DNA of 64,000 bases from NCBI GenBank assembly GCA_031254645.1, contig JAIRUA010000019.1:1-64000 (forward strand), read 5' to 3'. Positions 55,335 through 63,553 of the stretch are shown here, in pieces. The translations under genes were made by a program, and so were the position numbers. Position 1 is the stretch's first letter. Each line of letters starts with the position of its first letter. This DNA is from Dysgonamonadaceae bacterium (GTDB lineage Bacteria > Bacteroidota > Bacteroidia > Bacteroidales > Dysgonomonadaceae). The notes under the pieces were generated by a model. The model did not search any database and was not told where the DNA came from. It saw nothing but the letters and a program-made list of their open reading frames with translations.

Positions 55335-55371
55335 GGCTATAAAGGTACAAACAATTTAATCAACGGCAAAA

Positions 55372-55536
55372 ATGAAAAAGATTTTAGTTGCTCAAGGTGA
55401 AAAAAACGAACTGCGAAAACTATTTAATACGACCTATCCCACAGTTCTTAGAGCATTAGACGGCAAAGTTCAAACACACCTATCGGTAAGAATACGTAGA
55501 GCTGCTATTGAACGCGGAGGCGTAGAAATAGATTAA
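55372..55536 (+). CDS. 54-residue HTH-like protein
   Basis: A frame from ATG 55372 to TAA 55536 encodes a 54-residue protein starting MKKILVAQGEKNELRKLF. Residues 12-33 read as a helix-turn-helix (NELRKLF, NTT, YPTVLRALDGK). The following RIRRAAIERGG resembles the end of a LacI-type headpiece. The start has an A-rich leader. The SusC gene begins 45 bp after its stop, so it is probably the first gene of that operon. A role in feedback on the operator array is inferred. No known family is claimed. Confidence 0.6.
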   Translation: MKKILVAQGEKNELRKLFNTTYPTVLRALDGKVQTHLSVRIRRAAIERGGVEID

Positions 55537-55581
55537 CAATGATTTTATCAATATTATAAACAATCCTAAAACTAAAAAAGA

Positions 55582-58545
55582 ATGAGAAAAATCTTAAATT
55601 TCATCAACAGAGGAGGAGTAATTCTTCTTCTATTAACATTCTCTCTGAATGTTATGGCACAAGGTCAAATACAGGGAACTGTATTAGATGAACATGGCGA
55701 AGGTGCGGTTGGAGCAACCATCCAAATAAGAGGCACCGCACAGGGAACAATTGCCGACATTGCCGGCAATTTTACAATTTCGGCTCCCGCGGGAAGTATA
55801 CTGGTTATTTCATACGTGGGATATGTTACACAGGAAGTAGCTGCTACTGCAAATATGCGAGTTGTACTACAACCGGATTCCGAACTTTTAGATGAGTTAG
55901 TGGTTATTGGTTATGGCACAGTCAGACGCAGCGAAATTACAGCTGCAGTTTCACACTTGACAGCTGATGACTTCAATACGATTACTTCTCCAAATGTAAT
56001 GGAGTTGGCGAGAGGTCGAATACCGGGTCTTATCGTTACGAATTCTCATGGTACAGATCCTCGTGAAGGTGCGAGTTTCCAGATTCGTGGTGTAGGAACT
56101 ATTCATGGCTCGGTATCGCCTTTGGTTGTTATTGATGGTGTACCGGATGCAGACCTAAGCACGGTAGCTCCTGAGGATATTGAGTCGTTTTCAGTATTAA
56201 GAGATGCCTCCGCTGCAGCTATCTACGGAACACGTGGCGCAAACGGCGTTATTTTGATTACAACAAGAAAGTCGGCACGCGGCGAACAGCGTACTAGATT
56301 TGAATATTCTACCACCTTTTCACACGAATATGTGTACAGATTGCCAAGAATGCTAACGGCTGCCGAATACAGAACATATATGGCAAGCGGTAAATTCAAT
56401 TCTCATCAGATGGTAGATCATGGGGGTAATGAAGATTGGTCGAGAATTTTGGTTAATAGCGGCAACCTTTCCCAAACCCACAATTTTTCGGTATCAGGTG
56501 GACAAAGAAATGGAAATCACCGCGTGTCGCTTTATTATATGGATAATGACCCTATTGCCATTCGCTCCGGTCAAACAAGATGGGGTGGTAGAGTCAATGC
56601 CAATCAATTTGGTCTGAACGACCGCCTTGAAATGAGGTTTGATACAGGTGTGGACTTTAGAACAAGGGACAATGTAGGCACAAGAAATGCTTGGGAGCAA
56701 ACAGCGCAAATCAATCCGACACTGAATGCAAAACAAGAAGATGGAAGCTATACTTTTATCTCCGGATTCGGAATGTACAATCCGCTTGAGCGTTATAATA
56801 CGATGAGAGACTATTCCGAACGTTTGACTTGGACAGGATCGGCAAGAGTTACCATCAATATCCTCGAAGGTCTTAGATTCTCGACACAAAGCAACTGGCA
56901 GCAGCGCCACGAAATTCGCAGTTCGTATTGGGATAGAGACAGTGAACGCTCAAAAGACCAGTTTCAAGGTGGCGGACGCGCTCAAAAATGGTCAAACAGA
57001 GATATTAGACAATCAATCGAATCTACTATTGACTATCAACGGGTCTTTAATAATATCCATTCCCTCAATGCTGTAGTAGGACATTCATACGAATACAACG
57101 TTTATGAAGAATTTGATGCATGGAATACAGGTTTTATGAATGATGTTTTTCTGTACAATCACTTAGGTAATGGTACAGGTAACACAATAGCCGGTAGAGA
57201 CAGATCAAATATGGGTAGCAATAAGTACGATTTCAAACTTGCCTCTTTCTTTGGTCGTGTCAACTATGTGCTGATGGATAAATACCAATTTTCTGCTACA
57301 GTTCGCCATGAAGGCACTTCCAGATTTGGTGCAAACCATCGTTGGGGAACATTTCCCGCCCTCTCGGCAGGCTGGGTGCTTTCGCAAGAAGATTTTATCA
57401 AAGACAACTTTGCCCTTATTGATTTCTTGCAACTTCGTGCCGGATTTGGTGTTACAGGCTCAATGCCAACATCCAACTACTTATATATGGCAACGCTTGG
57501 TACCGGTGGGGAACAAAATATACCCGGATTTGGCTGGATGCAAACATGGGGACCAAACAGGAACCCAAACCCAAATTTGAAATGGGAAAGAAGAGAAGAA
57601 TTGAATATAGGGCTTGAAATCGCCTTCCTAAACCGATTTAGAGGAACAATTGATGTGTACAACCGTATGACAAAAGATTTATTAGAGGATTTTTCCGTAC
57701 CGCAACCACCTTATATTTTAGATACCATGTGGGCGAATGTAGGCTCCATCAGGAATCGTGGTGTTGAACTTGGAATAAATGCTAATGTTGTACAAAACAA
57801 TAAATTTTCCTGGGATGTAACAGCAAACTATTTTTACCAAATCAACAGATTGATGTCGATGTCTAACGAATATTTCAGTAGAGAATACAGATCGTTTGGC
57901 GGAGTAGGCGGACCCGGCAGTTTAGGAGATGCCATTCGCACCGAAGTCGGACAACCTTTGGGACAGTTCTACGGAAGACGTTTTGCCGGACTCGATGATC
58001 AAGGGCGTTGGTTGTTCTACAACAAAAACAATGAGCCCGTCCTTAACTCGGCTTTCAATAACGCGGAAGACCGCACCTGGATTGGCAATGGAGTACCTCC
58101 GCATCACGCTTCTTTGATTAATAACTTCCGGTTCAGACAGTTTGACTTTAGCTTTATGTTGCGTGGTAAATTCGGTTTCGATATTCTAAACGTACAGGAT
58201 ATGTTTTACGGAAACCTGACATTCTTACCAAATAACGTAATGCACTCAGCCATAACTACGCACGCCGACCTTACCGAAGCGCCGCAAATATCAGACTATT
58301 ATCTTGAAAGAGGAGATTTTGTGAAATTAGATAACGTAACCATCGGTTATACATTCAAATTTGCCAACCAAGATTGGATTAGAAACCTGCGTGTATTTGC
58401 TGCCGGAAATAATTTGGCTACCTTTACCGGCTTCTCAGGATTGACACCCGAAGTTCAAGATACGGGTTTAACAACCGGAATTGCCGGGCGAGAGTTCTTC
58501 CCTATCTCATCTACTGTAATGTTTGGTCTTAATATCGGATTTTAA
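55582..58545 (+). CDS. SusC-type TonB-dependent transporter 2
   Basis: A 987-residue outer-membrane transporter with a signal peptide (1-26). A carboxypeptidase-regulatory-like domain is at 28-97 and a TonB-box-like LDELVVIGYG at 103-112. The plug (about 115-235) has AAIYGTRGANGVILITTRK. The barrel ends SSTVMFGLNIGF. It has no STN domain, so it cannot signal through FecR, in contrast to the SusC at 29676-33224. The susD gene follows after 12 bp. Upstream is the 54-codon gene and the repressor-type switch. The ligand is unknown. Confidence 0.95.
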   Translation: MRKILNFINRGGVILLLLTFSLNVMAQGQIQGTVLDEHGEGAVGATIQIRGTAQGTIADIAGNFTISAPAGSILVISYVGYVTQEVAATANMRVVLQPDSELLDELVVIGYGTVRRSEITAAVSHLTADDFNTITSPNVMELARGRIPGLIVTNSHGTDPREGASFQIRGVGTIHGSVSPLVVIDGVPDADLSTVAPEDIESFSVLRDASAAAIYGTRGANGVILITTRKSARGEQRTRFEYSTTFSHEYVYRLPRMLTAAEYRTYMASGKFNSHQMVDHGGNEDWSRILVNSGNLSQTHNFSVSGGQRNGNHRVSLYYMDNDPIAIRSGQTRWGGRVNANQFGLNDRLEMRFDTGVDFRTRDNVGTRNAWEQTAQINPTLNAKQEDGSYTFISGFGMYNPLERYNTMRDYSERLTWTGSARVTINILEGLRFSTQSNWQQRHEIRSSYWDRDSERSKDQFQGGGRAQKWSNRDIRQSIESTIDYQRVFNNIHSLNAVVGHSYEYNVYEEFDAWNTGFMNDVFLYNHLGNGTGNTIAGRDRSNMGSNKYDFKLASFFGRVNYVLMDKYQFSATVRHEGTSRFGANHRWGTFPALSAGWVLSQEDFIKDNFALIDFLQLRAGFGVTGSMPTSNYLYMATLGTGGEQNIPGFGWMQTWGPNRNPNPNLKWERREELNIGLEIAFLNRFRGTIDVYNRMTKDLLEDFSVPQPPYILDTMWANVGSIRNRGVELGINANVVQNNKFSWDVTANYFYQINRLMSMSNEYFSREYRSFGGVGGPGSLGDAIRTEVGQPLGQFYGRRFAGLDDQGRWLFYNKNNEPVLNSAFNNAEDRTWIGNGVPPHHASLINNFRFRQFDFSFMLRGKFGFDILNVQDMFYGNLTFLPNNVMHSAITTHADLTEAPQISDYYLERGDFVKLDNVTIGYTFKFANQDWIRNLRVFAAGNNLATFTGFSGLTPEVQDTGLTTGIAGREFFPISSTVMFGLNIGF

Positions 58546-58557
58546 AAATAAAGAATT

Positions 58558-60561
58558 ATGAAACAGAAATATTTATATACAAAATTGACTTGCTTGTTTA
58601 CGGTATTTATCCTTACCGTTAGCTGTACAGATCTGAATGTTGTGCCTTATCGCGAGATAACTGCCGAAAATTTTTATACCAACAGGCTTGAGATTCAAGC
58701 TGCAGTGATGCGTCCCTACACACACGCCAATGCTTGGGCAGCTCCCACCGGTCAAATGGGGCACTGGTTGGTAAGTGAGCTATCATCCGATCAATTGATT
58801 TGGCCTCAAAAAGGTCGTCACGGACATGATGGAGGACAATGGGGCAGACTTCATTATCGTTCTTGGAGCTCCACCGCACACGATGGTATCGCTTGGGATC
58901 CTTGGCGATTAATGTTCTGGGGAATAGGTCTTATCAACAACACGCTTCATGATCTTCAACATGTTGTTCGATGGGAAAATGTATCAGGAGTAACCGAAGC
59001 CGATAGAGCCGGATTTATTGGCGAACTAAGAGCCAATCGTGCTTGGCATTATTTGAAACTGATGGATTTGTATGGAAATATCCCTATCGTTAGAAATGTA
59101 GCAGGGATAGGCGGTCAAGAGATAAACCCACGAAATGCTCCGCGTGCCGAAGTATTTGCTTTTATCGAAGAAGAATTGCTTGAAATCGCAGGAGATATGT
59201 TTCCACTTAGCAGAGAACTTGCCGGACGTGTAAATCGTGCCACAGTTTATGCAATGCTCGTTGAGTTATATTTGAACGCAGAAGTATGGACAGGTATTGT
59301 ACGCTGGAATGATGCTATCTATTATGCCACCAAACTGATGAATGGAGAAGGCGGTGGTATGGGTACGATGGCTTTGGATCCGGACATCTTCCTGCCATTT
59401 GCCAACAACAATGGAGAAGTTTCTACCGAAGGAATTTTTCAAATCGTTTATAACAGAAATCAAGGAATGTGGCTGGGTCGCGCCCATTTGGGAGCCTATC
59501 GAGAGTCGAACATACTCAATACACGTTCAACAGATAATGGGTGGAATGCTATCGTTGTAACACCCAATGCTTTTTCCGCTTTCAGCGAAAATGATTTGCG
59601 TAGAACCAACTGGATGATGTATGGTATCGGAGATGGATGGCTTCAAGGACCTTTCAAAAATATCGGCGAAGGCAGACCGGATTGGGATTATGTACTTGGT
59701 CAAGAAGAATGGGTAAACTTACCGCTCATATTTGCATACCAACCAATAAGAGCTTGGTATACAGTGTCCGGAACATCTCAAACACCTATCGCAAACAGAC
59801 AAATAAGCATCACAAGATGGGAGTCACCGGAATTTCCGGCTGAAGTAGCAATACCGCTGATGGAAAGTGCTTTTAATGGAAGGCAAACAAAACAGATCTT
59901 AGTGAGAAATCATGATGGCTACACAACCGAAGACGGCACGGTGGTTGCACCAAGAAATTCCGTAGAGCTTTCAGGTAGTAGCAATCCCCGATTTAGAGGA
60001 ATGTATGATTGGACAGATTTGGTAGACTACCGTCTTATGTGGGAAGATGCCACAGAAAACATCGGAGCGCGTATCTGGAAGTACCATTCAGGAGTACATA
60101 CAGACTCAAATTATGGTAACAATAACTGGAATGTGTACCGTCTAACATGGATTTATTTCGCAAAAGCGGAAGCAATCATACGTAAAAATGGAGGAACCGC
60201 TACACAAGAGGCTGTAGATTTGATTAATACGGTAAAGAGTAGAGCCTTCACGCCGGAGTACTGGAACAGCGTGGAAGCTTTAACCAATGGCTCTCGTTAT
60301 ACGACAACTACCCTGACATTAGACGAGTTATTGGCAGAGCGAAGTCGTGAGTTTATTGTGGAAGGCTGGCGTCGCCAAGACCTTATTCGTTTTGGCAAAT
60401 GGGAATTTGGTATTGACGGTTGGTGGGATTCACCCTCTTCCGGTTATGGTGATGGAAGTGGTGGTTCGCTTGTGAACTCCTCTCATACTCGATTGTTCCC
60501 TATTCCATATAGAGCAAGACAGGCAAATCCCAATTTGAGCCAAAATCCGGGATATAATTAA
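58558..60561 (+). CDS. SusD/RagB outer-membrane lipoprotein 2
   Basis: A 667-residue lipoprotein, lipobox TVSC (Cys23) followed by TDLN. It has the SusD N-terminal helices (LRANRAWHYLKLMDLYGNIP, about 160-180), and the RagB/SusD C-terminal domain with YRLTWIYFAKAEAIIRKNGG and the closing RLFPIPYRARQANPNLSQNPGY in parts. It is longer than usual (about 500-600) because of an insert in the middle third. It is the last gene of the locus and is followed at 42 bp by a hairpin terminator. No glycosidase, sulfatase or surface glycan-binding gene follows, so the locus is only a SusCD pair. Confidence 0.93.
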   Translation: MKQKYLYTKLTCLFTVFILTVSCTDLNVVPYREITAENFYTNRLEIQAAVMRPYTHANAWAAPTGQMGHWLVSELSSDQLIWPQKGRHGHDGGQWGRLHYRSWSSTAHDGIAWDPWRLMFWGIGLINNTLHDLQHVVRWENVSGVTEADRAGFIGELRANRAWHYLKLMDLYGNIPIVRNVAGIGGQEINPRNAPRAEVFAFIEEELLEIAGDMFPLSRELAGRVNRATVYAMLVELYLNAEVWTGIVRWNDAIYYATKLMNGEGGGMGTMALDPDIFLPFANNNGEVSTEGIFQIVYNRNQGMWLGRAHLGAYRESNILNTRSTDNGWNAIVVTPNAFSAFSENDLRRTNWMMYGIGDGWLQGPFKNIGEGRPDWDYVLGQEEWVNLPLIFAYQPIRAWYTVSGTSQTPIANRQISITRWESPEFPAEVAIPLMESAFNGRQTKQILVRNHDGYTTEDGTVVAPRNSVELSGSSNPRFRGMYDWTDLVDYRLMWEDATENIGARIWKYHSGVHTDSNYGNNNWNVYRLTWIYFAKAEAIIRKNGGTATQEAVDLINTVKSRAFTPEYWNSVEALTNGSRYTTTTLTLDELLAERSREFIVEGWRRQDLIRFGKWEFGIDGWWDSPSSGYGDGSGGSLVNSSHTRLFPIPYRARQANPNLSQNPGYN

Positions 60562-60602
60562 ATAATTCGTAAGTTTTGCGTGTTAAATGTTTAGATACGT
60601 GT

Positions 60603-60631
60603 AAAGGCTGTTTCGTGATGAAGCAGCCTTT
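60603..60631. terminator. Terminator after SusCD locus 2
   Basis: AAAGGCTGTTTC pairs with GAAGCAGCCTTT across loop GTGAT, followed by a T-rich stretch. The stem and loop closely copy the terminator at 54759-54789. Confidence 0.85.
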
Positions 60632-60691
60632 CATTTTTCTCATAAAATTTCTAAGATTGAAATAAACTTTCCTCAATTCCCAAAAAACCAC

Positions 60692-60699
60692 TACTTTTG
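60692..60699 (+). promoter_or_regulatory. -7 promoter element of the YgjP-type peptidase gene
   Basis: TACTTTTG ends 4 bp before the start codon at 60704, so the message would have almost no leader. Confidence 0.45.
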
Positions 60700-60703
60700 C
60701 ACA

Positions 60704-61429
60704 ATGAATTACGAACTCACAGATAAGGAACTCGGCAAAATTCTCATTACACCCAATGCACGCACCAAACGAATTATCGCAAGGCGAAAAAACGGATATA
60801 TACAATTAACTGTTCCTTATGGCATTACAAGTGCTTACATTCTTTCAACAATCAAAGAACTAAAACCACGATTATTGAATTTGGGAAAAACCGAAACATC
60901 AAAACATATAGCTGTAGCCGAAAGCGATATTATTCTCACTCACTCTTTTTCCGCTCATATAGAGCGGCATACGATTACTGATAAAATCGGACTTTCACTA
61001 AAAAACGGAAAGTTACACATCTCTTTTCCACAAAACTCCGATATTTCAACATCGGAAAATCAAAACACTATTCGTCAAGCTGTTATTTGGGGATTAAGAA
61101 CGGAAGCAAAACGAATTTTACCGGAAAAAACGGCGCATTTCGCAAAGAAATTCAATCTATCATATAACAATATAAAAATCAATTCGAGCAAAACCCGTTG
61201 GGGAAGTTGTTCGATGCAAAAAAACATCAATTATTCGCTTTATTTGCTGTTGTTGCCCGAAAAGTTTATTGATTATGTGGTATTACACGAATTGGCGCAC
61301 ACGGCGGAAATGAATCACAGCGAAAAGTTTTGGAAATTACTTGATACATTTACGAATAATCAATCGAAACAATTATCGAAAGAGTTGAAGAAATATAAAT
61401 CCGAATGGTACGATTTTTTAATTTGCTAA
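60704..61429 (+). CDS. YgjP/M48-like zinc metallopeptidase
   Basis: A 241-residue protein of the YgjP (DUF45/WLM) group. The zinc motif HELAH is at 195-199 within YVVLHELAHTAEMNHSEKFW, with the third ligand probably the later His in NHSEKFW. The signature RWGSCS is at 165-170, and the N-terminal half is a beta domain. Members are thought to be metallopeptidases, but the physiological substrate is unknown. The stop lies inside the left arm of a family A palindrome, so the last residues (LIC) are encoded by repeat sequence. It is convergent with the YihY gene. Confidence 0.87.
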   Translation: MNYELTDKELGKILITPNARTKRIIARRKNGYIQLTVPYGITSAYILSTIKELKPRLLNLGKTETSKHIAVAESDIILTHSFSAHIERHTITDKIGLSLKNGKLHISFPQNSDISTSENQNTIRQAVIWGLRTEAKRILPEKTAHFAKKFNLSYNNIKINSSKTRWGSCSMQKNINYSLYLLLLPEKFIDYVVLHELAHTAEMNHSEKFWKLLDTFTNNQSKQLSKELKKYKSEWYDFLIC

Positions 61430-61513
61430 TAAATAATGTGCTAATGCAATTGTCATATTGATTGCAATTAGAAACCAATGAGCCTACATTAGCACATTAT
61501 TTATTAGCAAATT
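61420..61513. repeat. Family A 27-bp inverted repeat (copy 3, compensatory change)
   Basis: Arms at 61420-61446 and 61487-61513 pair perfectly over 27 bp. Compared with copies 1 and 2 the left arm has T for G at 61423 and the right arm A for C at 61510, so the pair is kept. The loop resembles that of copy 2. It lies between convergent genes and supplies the YgjP stop codon. Confidence 0.9.
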
Positions 61514-61522
61514 AGCACATTA

Positions 61523-63040
61523 TCAAAGATCTTTCAATAACACATCATCTTTTCCCTCATACATTCGCTTTCGCTGCTCAATCAACGCATCCCAATGTTC
61601 TTGAAAATCGCCTTCCATTTCAATCATAAAATCTTCCGAGCCTCGTTTGTCTAATCTCGACATTAAATAATTGACCGAAAGATGATTGATATCCAATGCC
61701 GGAAGATACGCCATTATGCGGTCGTCGTCAAGCGAAGGTGTTGGCGAAATAATCTTCATACTTTGCAACTCATTCAAAATGTTTTTGGTAAGTCTTGCCG
61801 GCGATTTACAACGTTGCGAAATTTGGTCGGCATTAAGCGGTGGTTTATCCTCGGCAAATCGCTGTACAATAATTGATGTAATCATCAATGTAAAAAAATC
61901 TTTGTATCGTCGACTAATATTTCGCGTCTCCTTTTCGAATGAAAATTTACCTACATTTTGTGCCGCGTATGATATTTCAGCACCTACCAAAACGATAAAC
62001 CACGATGTATGTATCCACAATAACATCAACGGAATAGCAGCAAACGTTCCGTAAATAGCATTGTAATGCGCAATCCACAAAAGTCCGCTCAAAAACAGTG
62101 CTTGGAAAAAGTAAAATACCGTTCCGGCTGTGATTCCGGCGATAAAAGCGTTCATAAATTTCACTTTCGTATTAGGCATAAATGCGTACAAAAATGTTAG
62201 CGAAACGAGGATTATGGCATAAGGGATAACGTCCAACAGACGAGGGAGAAAAGGATAAAGTTCACGCAATGTTTCTAACCATTTGTTTTGCGGAAAATTG
62301 ATAATGTTAATCGTGTTGGCAACCACAATCAATATCGGCATCAGCAAGATAAATGCAAAATAATCCGATGCTTTTCGACGCAAATTTCGCCCTTTGCCCA
62401 CTTGCCATATTCGGTTGAAGCTGTTTTCGATGTCGTTAAACAGCAGCATAATGGTGTAAAGAAACAACACAATACCGATTCCGGCAAACAAACCGCTACC
62501 TTGTGCGCCACTAAGTGATTGACTGATGATTGAGAGCAATAGAATGAGAAAATCACGCGTTTGTTCCGATACGGAACTCCCATCAATCGCATCAATTGTG
62601 GCAATATGTGTTTCGGCAAGCCAAATATCGACAGTATCAGGCGGAAAAATATCGCTTGGAATAATTTCAAATGAACTCGGATTCGGTTTTGAAGTGACGC
62701 TTTCTACCGAAATAGGGTCATTATTCGTCAAAAAATTAGATACGGTGCTTTCCAAAATATTTTCGATACCAAATCCGCGTGCGATAGCAAATAAGATGGC
62801 AAGTAGAGGAACAATAGACAAGATTGTTCTGTATGTAAGAGAACGGGCACTTGCCGGAATGTTTTGCTCCTTCGTGTTTCGTACGGTCAAAATAGCGGTT
62901 TTAATGGCGTTGTACAAAATATTTTTGTTGTTGGACAACGTTTGCGGATTTTGTCGCCAAATATCGTATGAAAGGAATGACATCAATTCCTTGAATTTTA
63001 TTTTGAGAAGGGCAATCCGTCCGGGTTTTTCTTCTTCCAT
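61523..63040 (-). CDS. YihY/BrkB family inner-membrane protein
   Basis: A 505-residue protein with about six membrane spans in the first 350 residues. Typical phrases are ARSLTYRTILSIVPLLAILFA, FNDIENSFNRIWQVGKGRN and WIHTSWFIVLVGAEISYAAQN, the last a hallmark of the family. The soluble C-terminal 150 residues contain a winged-helix-like region (LNADQISQRCKSPARLTKNIL in parts). The family was once called ribonuclease BN in error; its role is unknown. An upstream ATG at 63100 lies inside the RNase P RNA sequence, so the start at 63040 (MEEEKPGRIALL) is chosen. The coding start is 25 bp after the rnpB 3' end on the same strand. Confidence 0.9.
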   Translation of the reverse strand: MEEEKPGRIALLKIKFKELMSFLSYDIWRQNPQTLSNNKNILYNAIKTAILTVRNTKEQNIPASARSLTYRTILSIVPLLAILFAIARGFGIENILESTVSNFLTNNDPISVESVTSKPNPSSFEIIPSDIFPPDTVDIWLAETHIATIDAIDGSSVSEQTRDFLILLLSIISQSLSGAQGSGLFAGIGIVLFLYTIMLLFNDIENSFNRIWQVGKGRNLRRKASDYFAFILLMPILIVVANTINIINFPQNKWLETLRELYPFLPRLLDVIPYAIILVSLTFLYAFMPNTKVKFMNAFIAGITAGTVFYFFQALFLSGLLWIAHYNAIYGTFAAIPLMLLWIHTSWFIVLVGAEISYAAQNVGKFSFEKETRNISRRYKDFFTLMITSIIVQRFAEDKPPLNADQISQRCKSPARLTKNILNELQSMKIISPTPSLDDDRIMAYLPALDINHLSVNYLMSRLDKRGSEDFMIEMEGDFQEHWDALIEQRKRMYEGKDDVLLKDL

Positions 63041-63064
63041 TACAATTATTTTTAAAATAAAAAA

Positions 63065-63430
63065 TGCAGCCGGTCTATAAGCCGGGTTCTGTTTTCTCAA
63101 TTCGAAAATTGAAAACGTTTGTCATTTATCTGAGAACGATGTCGCCACCGCCCTTAAAGCGACCTACCCCTCGGCATCGGGCGAGCAACCCTACATATCC
63201 GATATACACGGTCTTGCAACCCATAATGCGTACGGCACATCGTATTGCTACGACACCCGGTAAGCTCTTACCTCACCTTTTCACCCTTACAAGCCCGAAA
63301 GGCTTGCGGTTATTTTCTGTTACGCTCATCTGCCCTCGCGAACAGCTTCCCTTTAGGAAGTATGGTGCTCTATGTTGCCCGGACTTTCCTCCCCGATAAT
63401 ATTACCGGAGCGACAAACCGACCTGCTGCA
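63065..63430 (-). ncRNA. rnpB: RNase P RNA (type A)
   Basis: Catalytic RNA of RNase P, which matures tRNA 5' ends. On the minus strand the conserved 5' block GAGGAAAGTCCGGGC is at 63391-63377, and the 3' block ACAGAACCCGGCTTAT at 63092-63077. These two form helix P4. The ends pair as P1: TGCAGC-A-GGTC (from 63430) with GACC-G-GCTGCA (to 63065). The length of about 366 nt is normal for the group. A promoter match lies directly upstream (63435-63442). Confidence 0.96.
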
Positions 63431-63434
63431 GATA

Positions 63435-63466
63435 CAAAAGTACAACAATAATTTTGAATAAAACAA
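63435..63466 (-). promoter_or_regulatory. rnpB promoter
   Basis: On the minus strand a TTG (63466-63464) and TACTTTTG (63442-63435) are 21 bp apart. The -7 element ends 4 bp from the first pair of P1, which fits transcription starting at the RNA's 5' end. Confidence 0.7.
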
Positions 63467-63482
63467 TAAGATTAAAAAGAAA

Positions 63483-63526
63483 TTAGGGCAAATTGTAACA
63501 CAACACTGTCTGTACATTTGCCCTAA
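63483..63526 (-). terminator. Terminator after the alkaline phosphatase gene
   Basis: Perfect 11-bp arms TTAGGGCAAAT and ATTTGCCCTAA with a 22-base loop, followed on the minus strand by TTTCTTTTT. It separates the phosphatase gene from rnpB. Confidence 0.7.
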
Positions 63527-63553
63527 AAAAGAAAGAATAACTTACTATGACAT

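Noticed and set aside
19922-61513. Family A palindromes as insertion-sequence ends
   Set aside because: No transposase or coding sequence lies between the arms, and there are no clear target duplications.
63064-63399. 111-codon frame over the RNase P RNA
   Set aside because: It runs antisense through rnpB, whose conserved blocks and P1 pairing are clear.
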